Made by a program: the position numbers and the translations under genes. From assembly GCA_011056555.1 (NCBI GenBank), contig DSEQ01000004.1, positions 35,775-99,774 on the forward strand: a stretch of 64,000 nucleotides of DNA, given 5' to 3'. Shown piece by piece: positions 27,573 to 34,197 of this stretch. The DNA comes from Candidatus Zixiibacteriota bacterium. Lineage in GTDB: Bacteria > Zixibacteria > MSB-5A5 > JAABVY01. The notes under the pieces are model-generated. The model ran no database searches. It saw only the letters and a list, made by a program, of their open reading frames with translations, and was not told the origin of the DNA. Numbering within the stretch: the first letter of the stretch is position 1; the number at the start of each line of letters is the position of its first letter.

Positions 27573-27819
27573 AATACTTTCGTTTCCGCAATGAGAACAG
27601 ATAGCTGCATACAATCATAACAGAAGAATACTAATTATAATATTAGATCGGAAATCTGTCATGCAATATTTGCCCCCAAGTTGCCCGGATTGCTGATAAA
27701 CTTTGAGGTGTTTTGCCAATAAAAATTGTTGACAAGCAAAAAAAGTGTATTTATTCGAAACCTATGAAATAATATTGCGTAAATTTCTGATATTACGGTC
27801 GGAAAGGAGCGGTTTTTTA

Positions 27820-27897
27820 ATGCTTAACCAGTTCAGTGCATATATCATGAATATTGGTGATGTACCATCATCGGGCGGGGGTGAGATGTCAATGTGA
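27820..27897 (+). CDS. 25-codon leader ORF upstream of an ABC exporter
   Basis: A short ORF with a strong ribosome site (AAGGAG, 10 nt before the ATG) and a TGA stop. The peptide begins MLNQFSAYIMNIGDVPSS and ends GGGEMSM. Its last eight codons form the 5' arm of a long hairpin (27872-27926) that competes with a terminator (27923-27955) before the ABC exporter genes. This matches leader peptides of ribosome-mediated attenuators such as BmrB of Bacillus subtilis, which precedes the heterodimeric exporter BmrCD. It could alternatively be a small secreted peptide. No homologue is recognised by eye. Confidence 0.6.
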   Translation: MLNQFSAYIMNIGDVPSSGGGEMSM

Positions 27898-27926
27898 ATT
27901 AATTCACATAATCTCTATTCTGCCCG
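27872..27926 (+). promoter_or_regulatory. Candidate antiterminator hairpin of a transcription attenuator
   Basis: Nested pairing: CGGGC (27872-27876) with GCCCG (27922-27926), G-rich 27877-27880 with TTCT by GC and GU pairs, GAGAT (27883-27887) with ATCTC (27911-27915), and the palindrome GTGAATTAATTCAC (27894-27907) at the tip. Formation removes GCCCG from the terminator stem that starts at 27923. The 5' arm lies inside the leader ORF, so a translating ribosome would control which hairpin forms. Confidence 0.6.
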
Positions 27927-27955
27927 CCGATGCACATAATCAGGCGGGTTTTTTT
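27923..27955 (+). terminator. Attenuator terminator before the ABC exporter
   Basis: CCCGCC (27923-27928) pairs with GGCGGG (27943-27948), followed by seven T. It lies 25 bp after the leader ORF stop and 50 bp before the first exporter gene, so it would stop transcription of the operon unless the competing hairpin forms. Confidence 0.75.
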
Positions 27956-28005
27956 GTACCCGCAAACGAATTTGACTGTTATAAACCTTAAGCGAGATTT
28001 TGAAA

Positions 28006-29817
28006 ATGAATACCGAATTATACGATGACGAGACATTTACTCCCGAAGAAAAGGAGATTCCCTCCCGCAAAGCCTTCGGGAAGCTGATGCCGCTCCTGAA
28101 AGATCATGTCGGCGGGCTGGTTTTGTGCCTGATTATGCTGATAGGCGCAACCGCTCTCTCGCTCTACTGGCCGATTCTGATGAAACGCGCAATCGATGTC
28201 AATATCACCGGGGGAGATTTCGACGGGCTGTTGATTACGGTATTGATAATTGCGGGTATCCAGTGCCTCACAATAGTATTCCAGTTTGTGCAGAGGATCA
28301 AGCTGGAGATTATCGGTCAGAATGTCATGCTGAAGCTTAAGAAACGGCTCTTCGATCATATCCTGAAGCTGAATATCTCCTATTTCGATAAAAATCCGGT
28401 CGGCCGTCTGATGGCGCGGGTTGAAAATGATACTGAAGCGCTGCGGATGCTCTTCACCAACACGGTTGTACTGGTGGTCGGCGACATCCTTCTGGTCACA
28501 GGAATTTATGCAGTGATGTTCTATTACAGCTGGCGTCTGGCGCTGGTATTGTTCTGCATAATACCGATCTTCCTGACGCTGACCTATATCTTCCAGCGCA
28601 AAACAACTCCGCATTTTCTGGAGGTGCGCAAGAAGATGGCCGAGGTGACCGCAAAGGTAACGGAGTTCCTGCATGGCATGTCGATCATCCAGATATTTCA
28701 CCGCGGCGAATATGCCCGCAGGAAGATCGATGTCGCCAACAGGCTGAAATTCACGGAGGATCGTTATGTGAATATCGCTGTGGTGCTGTATTTCAACACG
28801 GTCTTCTGCTTCGAATATATCATGATCGCGCTGGTTCTTTACCTGGGCGTGCTCTGGATTCAGTCCGGGCATATTACGGTCGGAATGATCAGCATGTTCA
28901 TCATACTGATCTGGCGCTCGTTCGAACCGATATACAGGACCTCCGAGCAACTGGCCAACATCCAAAAGGCAATCGCGGGAGCGAAGCGTATTTTTGCGCT
29001 ATTGTCGCAGGATGATTATATGAAGGATTCGGAAAAGCCGGCGGAATGGAACGGTTTGAAGGATTCTATAAAATTCGAGAATGTATGGTTTTCATATACC
29101 GGTGATGATAACTGGGTCTTGAAGGATGTCAGTTTCGAGATTAAGGTCGGAAAACGTGTCGCCTTGGCCGGAGTAACCGGCGGAGGCAAGACGACGATTA
29201 TCTCCCTTCTGCTGAGATATTACGATCCGCAGAAGGGCCGAATCACTTTGGACGGCATCGATGTGCGCGATATCCCACGGGATGTTCTGCGCAAAAGATT
29301 TGCGCTGGTACTGCAGGATATACTGCTCTTCCCGGATACGGTCAAGGCCAATATTGCGCTGGATGAGCCGGGCGTTACCGATGAAAGGGTCGTGCAGGCG
29401 GCAAAGATAGTCGAAGCGGATCATTTCATCCGCAGGCTCCCGAACGGATATGATACCGAGGTGTCAGAAAAAGGCGCCAACTTCAGCCGCGGGGAACGTC
29501 AGCTCCTGTCATTTGCCAGAGCCTTGGTTACAAATCCGGATATTTTGCTTCTGGACGAGGCCACCAGCTCGGTCGACCCGGAGACAGAGCGCGCTATTCA
29601 GGAATCGCTGCGCAAGCTGATGAAGGGACGGACCTCGCTCATCATAGCGCACCGTCTCTCGACCATTTTGGACGTCGATGAGATCCTGGTTATCCGCCGC
29701 GGAGAGATTATCGAACGCGGCACCCATACAGACTTGATCCTGCAGAATGGTTATTATTCCAAGCTGTTCCATCTGCAGTTCAAGAATAAAAACGGAGTAT
29801 TGAAAGATGCGGGATAA
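28006..29817 (+). CDS. ABC exporter half-transporter, BmrD/LmrD-like subunit
   Basis: A 603-residue inner-membrane protein: six transmembrane helices (about 35-320), then a nucleotide-binding domain (about 355-590). Walker A is GVTGGGKTT and Walker B ILLLDEATSSVD with the catalytic Glu. The signature motif is degenerate, FSRGERQL in place of LSGGQ. This is the pattern of the consensus-Walker-B half of heterodimeric multidrug exporters. Its partner gene overlaps by 11 bp and carries the complementary changes. ATG at 28006 is preceded by AAGCGAG; the frame also contains a TTG at 28000. Expression is probably controlled by the attenuator just upstream. Confidence 0.9.
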   Translation: MNTELYDDETFTPEEKEIPSRKAFGKLMPLLKDHVGGLVLCLIMLIGATALSLYWPILMKRAIDVNITGGDFDGLLITVLIIAGIQCLTIVFQFVQRIKLEIIGQNVMLKLKKRLFDHILKLNISYFDKNPVGRLMARVENDTEALRMLFTNTVVLVVGDILLVTGIYAVMFYYSWRLALVLFCIIPIFLTLTYIFQRKTTPHFLEVRKKMAEVTAKVTEFLHGMSIIQIFHRGEYARRKIDVANRLKFTEDRYVNIAVVLYFNTVFCFEYIMIALVLYLGVLWIQSGHITVGMISMFIILIWRSFEPIYRTSEQLANIQKAIAGAKRIFALLSQDDYMKDSEKPAEWNGLKDSIKFENVWFSYTGDDNWVLKDVSFEIKVGKRVALAGVTGGGKTTIISLLLRYYDPQKGRITLDGIDVRDIPRDVLRKRFALVLQDILLFPDTVKANIALDEPGVTDERVVQAAKIVEADHFIRRLPNGYDTEVSEKGANFSRGERQLLSFARALVTNPDILLLDEATSSVDPETERAIQESLRKLMKGRTSLIIAHRLSTILDVDEILVIRRGEIIERGTHTDLILQNGYYSKLFHLQFKNKNGVLKDAG

Positions 29818-31603
29818 AATAAAATGGCTCTGGAAATACTACAAACGTTACCCCTATCTATTGCTGGTGTTATTAATTCTGACACCGGTTCAGGCAGCGT
29901 TTCAGGTAGCTATTCCCAGAATGGTTGAGTTTACAGTAGATTTCGTCAAGACCGGAACTGTTCAGGGCGGAATTCAGATATGGCTGACGGGTTTGGGATC
30001 TGACCTGGGGCTGTCCGCTGCGGCCACCTATGCCCTGACACTGGTAGCCCTGGGAGTCATCGCCTGTGCCCTGTACGCATTCGTGCAGTCGCATCGGGCC
30101 TGGATGAACTTCAAGCTGGAATGGATGATTCGCCAGGATTCATTCAACGATATCACCCGCAAGGGTCCGGATTTCTTTAATAAGTTCCGGACCGGTGACC
30201 TGGTGACACGTCTCTCGGATGATATCGAGCAGAAGCTGGCATGGTTCGCGTGTTCAGGGATATTCAGGTTCTACGAAGCGGTGGTCTTCGTGGTCTTCAC
30301 CCTTGCCATGATGATCACCATCGACCCCATGCTGACACTCCTGTCGGCCGGGCCGCTGCCGATTCTGATCCTGATCTTCTTTAAGAGCGCCACCATTCTC
30401 GACCGGCGTTACGACAACCTGCAGAGAAATATCTCCAGCTTCAACGATATCATGGAAGCCTGTTTCTCAGGAATCCGGGTGGTCAAGGCCTACGTCAAGG
30501 AGAAGGTGCAGAAGAAGAAGTTCCATGAGGCGGCTGTCAACCGACGTGCAGCCGAAATATCGGCCATCAAGGCCACGACCATTGTGGACTCGCTCTACAT
30601 GTATATCTGGCAGTTCGGCGTGGTAATTGTGCTCCTGGCGGGAGGATATATGGTAATCGGGGCTAATTTGTCGATTGGCAAGCTGGTGGCCTTTGTATAT
30701 TATGTCGTCTACCTGATCTTCCCCATGTTCGACATCGGGCAGTTTCTGGTAAAATCACGACAGTCAGCGGTTTCGATCAATCGCCTCCGGGAATTGCAGG
30801 CGGCTCCGGCCATGGTTGATGAAAACGGCTCGGTCGGGGCTGACGGCGATTTCAGGGGCGCAATTGAATACCGGAATGTGTCCTTCGGATTTCCGGATTC
30901 TGCGCGGAATATTGTTGATGATATCTCTATGAAGATCAGCCCGGGCGAAACTGTTGCGCTGGTCGGCAAGGTCGGGGCTGGAAAAAGCTGGATGGTCAAT
31001 ATGATTCCGCGCCTGGTGGATCCCTCAGAAGGTGAAATCAGGATTGACGGGCATAAGCTAAGCGATTACAGGCTCAGCCAGCTTCGCAGGCAGATCGGTT
31101 ATGTGCCCCAGGAGCCTGTGCTGTTCTCGGATACGGTCAGGAACAACATCCTTTTCGGTAGAGAGTATATCTCCGAGGAGGTCATGAACTGGGCCATAGA
31201 GGTTTCGCAATTGAAATCGGAGATCGATGAGTTCCCCGACGGCATCAACACATATATCGGGACACGCGGTGTTTCGATCTCCGGCGGCCAGAAACAGAGG
31301 CTGGCGCTGGCTCGTGCATTGGCCGGCAAGCCCAAGATACTGATTCTGGATGATTGCACCTCGGCCCTCGATTCCAGCACCGAGAGCGCCCTGTGGGCAA
31401 GGCTGCATGAGGTCATGCCGGATATGACGACAATTCTAATTACCCACCGGCCGGACACTCTGGAGAGCGCCGATATGATCTACGTGCTGGAAGATGGAAA
31501 AATCGTGGAGACCGGCAAACATGCCGAGCTGATCGAAAACGGCGGGCAGTATGCAAAAATGTATCGGCGCTACCGCCTGGCCGAAGAAGTTACGTACGGA
31601 TAA
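29807..31603 (+). CDS. ABC exporter half-transporter, BmrC/LmrC-like subunit
   Basis: A 598-residue partner of the previous gene, also with six membrane helices and a C-terminal ATPase domain. Walker A is GKVGAGKSW and the signature is canonical (SISGGQKQRLALARAL), but Walker B ends LILDDCTSALD, with Asp in place of the catalytic Glu. In heterodimers such as BmrCD, LmrCD and TM287/288 one ATP site is degenerate in just this way: Asp Walker B in one subunit, altered signature in the other. The pair should therefore have one hydrolytic and one non-hydrolytic site. Substrate unknown; drugs, lipids or peptides are all possible. Confidence 0.9.
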   Translation: MRDKIKWLWKYYKRYPYLLLVLLILTPVQAAFQVAIPRMVEFTVDFVKTGTVQGGIQIWLTGLGSDLGLSAAATYALTLVALGVIACALYAFVQSHRAWMNFKLEWMIRQDSFNDITRKGPDFFNKFRTGDLVTRLSDDIEQKLAWFACSGIFRFYEAVVFVVFTLAMMITIDPMLTLLSAGPLPILILIFFKSATILDRRYDNLQRNISSFNDIMEACFSGIRVVKAYVKEKVQKKKFHEAAVNRRAAEISAIKATTIVDSLYMYIWQFGVVIVLLAGGYMVIGANLSIGKLVAFVYYVVYLIFPMFDIGQFLVKSRQSAVSINRLRELQAAPAMVDENGSVGADGDFRGAIEYRNVSFGFPDSARNIVDDISMKISPGETVALVGKVGAGKSWMVNMIPRLVDPSEGEIRIDGHKLSDYRLSQLRRQIGYVPQEPVLFSDTVRNNILFGREYISEEVMNWAIEVSQLKSEIDEFPDGINTYIGTRGVSISGGQKQRLALARALAGKPKILILDDCTSALDSSTESALWARLHEVMPDMTTILITHRPDTLESADMIYVLEDGKIVETGKHAELIENGGQYAKMYRRYRLAEEVTYG

Positions 31604-31607
31604 GATA

Positions 31608-31635
31608 AGTCCGGGAGTAAAAACCCGGGCTTTTT
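31608..31635 (+). terminator. Rho-independent terminator after the ABC operon
   Basis: AGTCCGGG pairs with CCCGGGCT (one GU pair), followed by TTTTT. It begins 4 bp after the second exporter stop and slightly overlaps the end of the convergent HAD gene. Confidence 0.75.
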
Positions 31636-32104
31636 AATATCTGAGTGTGGCCTTCAAACGGTCCGGATGAAGCAGTAAATCGAGAGCGTCCTGCGCGGAA
31701 TTCACCAGAATATCGGCCGCCTCCAGAGCCGCGGTCGAACATCCCTCGTCAAGACAAACGCAAATCCCCAGGCGTGCAGTTTTCAATAGACGCGCATCAT
31801 TGTTGCCGTTCCCGATCGCAACCACCTGCGCGCCATTCAAGCTGCGCAGATAGTTCTCCTTCTGGACATCATGGTCCTCTTTTTTCAGTATCACCAGATC
31901 GCAGTCGACATTGACAAGAGATGCTTCCGCCCCGCCATGCGTATCCGAGGTGAGTATATGTATATGCAGCTGCTTTGCCAGTTTTTTAAATCTGCTTTTC
32001 AGGCCGGGACACAATTTACCGTCCACAGAGATTGTGCCCGAGAAGTCGCAGATCAGATGTTCAAACTCAAGTCTGCCATATCCTGGAATATCTACCTCTA
32101 TCAA
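31634..32104 (-). CDS. HAD-superfamily phosphatase (soluble P-type-ATPase-like)
   Basis: A 156-residue minimal HAD hydrolase. Motif I ICDFSGTIS provides the nucleophile Asp and the DxSGT variant typical of soluble P-type-ATPase-like proteins, in place of DxDGT. Motif II is HILTSDTHGG, motif III the Lys in ILKKEDH, and motif IV VAIGNGNNDARLL. No cap domain or membrane helices are present. The family is thought to act on small phosphorylated metabolites; the substrate is unknown. It is convergent with the ABC operon. Confidence 0.85.
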   Translation of the reverse strand: MIEVDIPGYGRLEFEHLICDFSGTISVDGKLCPGLKSRFKKLAKQLHIHILTSDTHGGAEASLVNVDCDLVILKKEDHDVQKENYLRSLNGAQVVAIGNGNNDARLLKTARLGICVCLDEGCSTAALEAADILVNSAQDALDLLLHPDRLKATLRY

Positions 32105-32479
32105 ATGAAATACCTCATACCTTTTAATTATTTAATCGGCCATTATACGTCCATACATTTAATATGGCAATAAATAAAAATGTTAAAAAGTGTATATCCC
32201 GGACCTGATCCTGGTTGAAATCATGTATTAGATACTCAACCATACTGCACAAAAACCTGCCGACAGGTTCACCGTGACATACACCGCATGCCCCAACCTT
32301 GATTCTTGTCTGGTAAATTCAATTCGCCCTTCAGTGTTATTTATATTAGCGAATAACATTGCACGGGACTGATTTGTTAATGAAAGATAAGAAACAGATG
32401 CGAATCGCTGGCCCCCATTAAGAATGCCCGCCAATTATGTGCCTTGCTTTTCGATGCAGATTCTGCGCAATAAAAAAAG
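32105..32479. other. 375-bp intergenic region
   Basis: No convincing gene. The longest frame (minus strand, 68 codons) lacks an ATG and a ribosome site. The region holds a small inverted repeat AACCTG-CCGA-CAGGTT (32254-32269). It lies between the 5' end of the HAD gene and the 3' end of tRNA-Arg. Confidence 0.6.
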
Positions 32480-32553
32480 TACGCCCAGGAGGAGTCGAAC
32501 CCCCAACCTTCTGGTCCGTAGCCAGACGCTCTGTCCAATTGAGCTATGGGCGC
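32480..32553 (-). tRNA. tRNA-Arg(ACG)
   Basis: A full cloverleaf on the minus strand: acceptor GCGCCCA/TGGGCGT (first pair G-U), D stem GCTC/GAGC, anticodon stem TCTGG/CCAGA around CTACGGA, giving anticodon ACG (complement of 32517-32519), T arm GGGGG-TTCGACT-CCTCC, discriminator A. No CCA is encoded. C plus seven T directly after the 3' end probably terminates the transcript. With A34 converted to inosine it would read CGU, CGC and CGA. Confidence 0.96.
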
Positions 32554-32662
32554 ACGTAACGAATTACTAATATTTCGGTTTTTCCATATAATGTCAAGGG
32601 GATTTTACGGCCGGAGTTCCGGGCGGTTCCATTTTAGTGCCTGTTTTAACATAACAAAAAGC

Positions 32663-32691
32663 TTGACAAGACCTTACATAAATGGTATTTT
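32663..32691 (+). promoter_or_regulatory. Sigma-70 type promoter of the ECF sigma factor gene
   Basis: TTGACA and TATTTT are separated by exactly 17 bp. This is the clearest housekeeping-type promoter noticed in the window. The predicted start near 32698 leaves a 110-nt leader before the sigma factor ATG. Confidence 0.55.
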
Positions 32692-32811
32692 ACAGGTGCA
32701 AATCGAATTAAGCGCAAAAGTAACTATCCCCATTTTCCCGGAAAAATCCGCACAGATTGATTAAACATTTTCAAAACTGAATCGTGTAATCTAATAGCGG
32801 GGACGGTTAGC

Positions 32812-33375
32812 ATGTCGGCCAAGCTTGTGGCGCTTTTAAAGAGCGCCAAGACAGGTGACATCAAAGCTTTCGAGCAGATCGTCAGGATCCTGGAACGGAG
32901 GGTATATATGACCGCCTACGCGATCATACCTGATCCTGACGAAGCCATGGACATTGTCCAGGAGACATTCGTAAAGCTTTACAATCACCTGAAAAGAATC
33001 AGGTCGGAGGCTGGTTTCAAATGTTTCGTCTTCAAGATGGCCACCAACTGCGCCATTGACAGGAAGCGCAGACTTAAGCGGAAGAAGATTTCGCTTAGCG
33101 AAGACGAGACTGTCCCAGCCTCCGTAGAAATTGAACTCTCAAGGAGGAATGAAAGCCCGGATAAAGATGTAGAAAGGCGCGAGCTATTGAAGATCGTTCA
33201 AGCGGTCGTGGACGAGCTTCCGCCCAGGCAGAAGCTCTGCCTGATCCTTGCGGACCTGGACGGCCTCTCCAAAAAGGAGATCGCCAAAACCCTGGGATGT
33301 CCGCAGGGTACGGTCAGGTCGAATCTGCATATCGCTCGTCTCAAACTGCGCCGCGCCCTGAAAGACTTCAGATAG
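32812..33375 (+). CDS. ECF-type RNA polymerase sigma factor
   Basis: A 187-residue sigma-70 family protein of the extracytoplasmic-function type. Region 2 (about 10-80) includes DEAMDIVQETFVKLYNHL, the core-polymerase and -10 binding helix. Region 4 (about 125-185) has LPPRQKLCLILADLDGLSKKE and the HTH IAKTLGCPQGTVRSNLHIARLKLRRAL. The linker is basic. It is followed after 12 bp by a small gene with an anti-sigma-like N-terminus, so the two probably form an autoregulated unit. Target promoters are unknown. Confidence 0.92.
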   Translation: MSAKLVALLKSAKTGDIKAFEQIVRILERRVYMTAYAIIPDPDEAMDIVQETFVKLYNHLKRIRSEAGFKCFVFKMATNCAIDRKRRLKRKKISLSEDETVPASVEIELSRRNESPDKDVERRELLKIVQAVVDELPPRQKLCLILADLDGLSKKEIAKTLGCPQGTVRSNLHIARLKLRRALKDFR

Positions 33376-33387
33376 AGGTTTAAAGCT

Positions 33388-33621
33388 ATGCCCAAAGCCT
33401 ATCCCGATTTTGAGGAGACGGCTGAGAGATACCTCGACGGCGAGCTTACGCCTGATGAGAAAAAAAGATTTCTCGGCCGCGCGAGGAAAGATGAAGAGCT
33501 TTCCCGGATGCTGAAAGAAATGAAGTTGGCAAAGGACTCCATGCGGATTTATGAGGATGTACTGCCGGGAGCGGCTAAATTCAATTCGGCGCGCAAGAGG
33601 ATTCTGTCCGCTGTATCCTGA
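33388..33621 (+). CDS. Putative cytoplasmic anti-sigma factor
   Basis: A 77-residue, charged, helical protein. YLDGELTPDEKKRF (about 15-28) is the motif that begins the cytoplasmic sigma-binding region of many anti-sigma factors. There is no membrane helix and no zinc-finger Cys/His set, so it would be a soluble, truncated-type anti-sigma. A GAGGT precedes the ATG, 12 bp after the sigma factor stop. The role is inferred from the motif and position. Confidence 0.7.
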   Translation: MPKAYPDFEETAERYLDGELTPDEKKRFLGRARKDEELSRMLKEMKLAKDSMRIYEDVLPGAAKFNSARKRILSAVS

Positions 33622-33682
33622 ATCGCAGACTATATGATACTGCGGGACTAAATTTCAATAGAGAATGCAGAGCATACAAAGC

Positions 33683-33711
33683 AAAAGCCCCATCATCACG
33701 ATGGGGCTTTT
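33683..33711. terminator. Bidirectional Rho-independent terminator
   Basis: Perfect 11-bp stem AAAAGCCCCAT/ATGGGGCTTTT with a 7-nt loop. A run of A precedes it and a run of T follows, so it can stop both the sigma/anti-sigma operon and the convergent zinc-finger gene. Confidence 0.85.
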
Positions 33712-33742
33712 AATTCTGAGTAGTGAAAACTCCGCAGCCAGC

Positions 33743-33952
33743 CTATTTCTTCCTAGCTCTCTTCTTGGCTTTCTTCGTGGCTGACTTGGCTGTTTTACCA
33801 CCTTTGTGCAGATAACAGTATTTGGCCGGAGGCGTAACCATACGCTTACACCTCTTGCCATCAGCAGTTACACCTTTGCAGCGGACCTTCTTGGGCGCCT
33901 TCTTGGCCTTGGCCGCTTTCTTCTTGGTGGTTTTCTTAGCTCTCTTGGCCAT
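33743..33952 (-). CDS. Lys-rich small zinc-finger protein with histone-like tails
   Basis: A 69-residue very basic protein. Residues 1-22 and 51-69 are Lys/Ala-rich tails (AKRAKKTTKKKAAKAKKAPKK and TAKSATKKAKKRARKK), like histone H1 or bacterial Hc1-type tails. Between them lies a Cys/His core: RCKGVTADGKRCKRMVTPPA then KYCYLHKG, a C-x8-C-x10-C-x2-H set like the small DUF5763-type zinc fingers. GGAGGG lies 7 nt before the chosen ATG at 33952; the upstream extension lacks support. A nucleic-acid-binding or chromosome-compacting role is likely but inferred. Confidence 0.82.
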   Translation of the reverse strand: MAKRAKKTTKKKAAKAKKAPKKVRCKGVTADGKRCKRMVTPPAKYCYLHKGGKTAKSATKKAKKRARKK

Positions 33953-34069
33953 GTCTACCCTCCTCGAAATTCTTAAAGGTTTAAACCCAATTAAAAGTGA
34001 CATGCATATCAGCTAATTTAGAATAATTATAACAATTTATTGTCAACATGCAATGTTTAAACACTAAAC

Positions 34070-34095
34070 TTTTTTTATTTTTTTTCTTTTTTTTT
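34070..34095. other. T-rich tract
   Basis: 24 of 26 bases are T (three runs broken by one A and one C), preceded by GTTTA-AACAC-TAAAC, a weak inverted repeat. It lies in the divergent region between the Lys-rich protein gene and the second dockerin gene. It could be an A-tract/UP element or bent DNA for the minus-strand promoter. Confidence 0.5.
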
Positions 34096-34197
34096 ACTTC
34101 TTCAAAAGGCGCACAATTTTGGAATAGAGCTTCCCGCTACTAAAGCCCGGTCAGGTTCACTACGATAAATACATAGAAGAACAGAAAAGGATATAGT

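Noticed and set aside
27729..27757. TTGACA as -35 box of the leader ORF/ABC operon
   Set aside because: The -35 is perfect, but at 17 bp the -10 reads TATTCG, and other spacings are poor; too weak to list as a promoter.
32228..32434. 68-codon minus-strand ORF between the HAD gene and tRNA-Arg
   Set aside because: Starts only at a TTG, has no ribosome site and no recognisable sequence.
34061..34095. GTTTA-AACAC-TAAAC plus T tract as a + strand terminator
   Set aside because: Stem of only 5 AT-rich pairs and no + strand transcript upstream that would need it; listed only as a T-rich tract.
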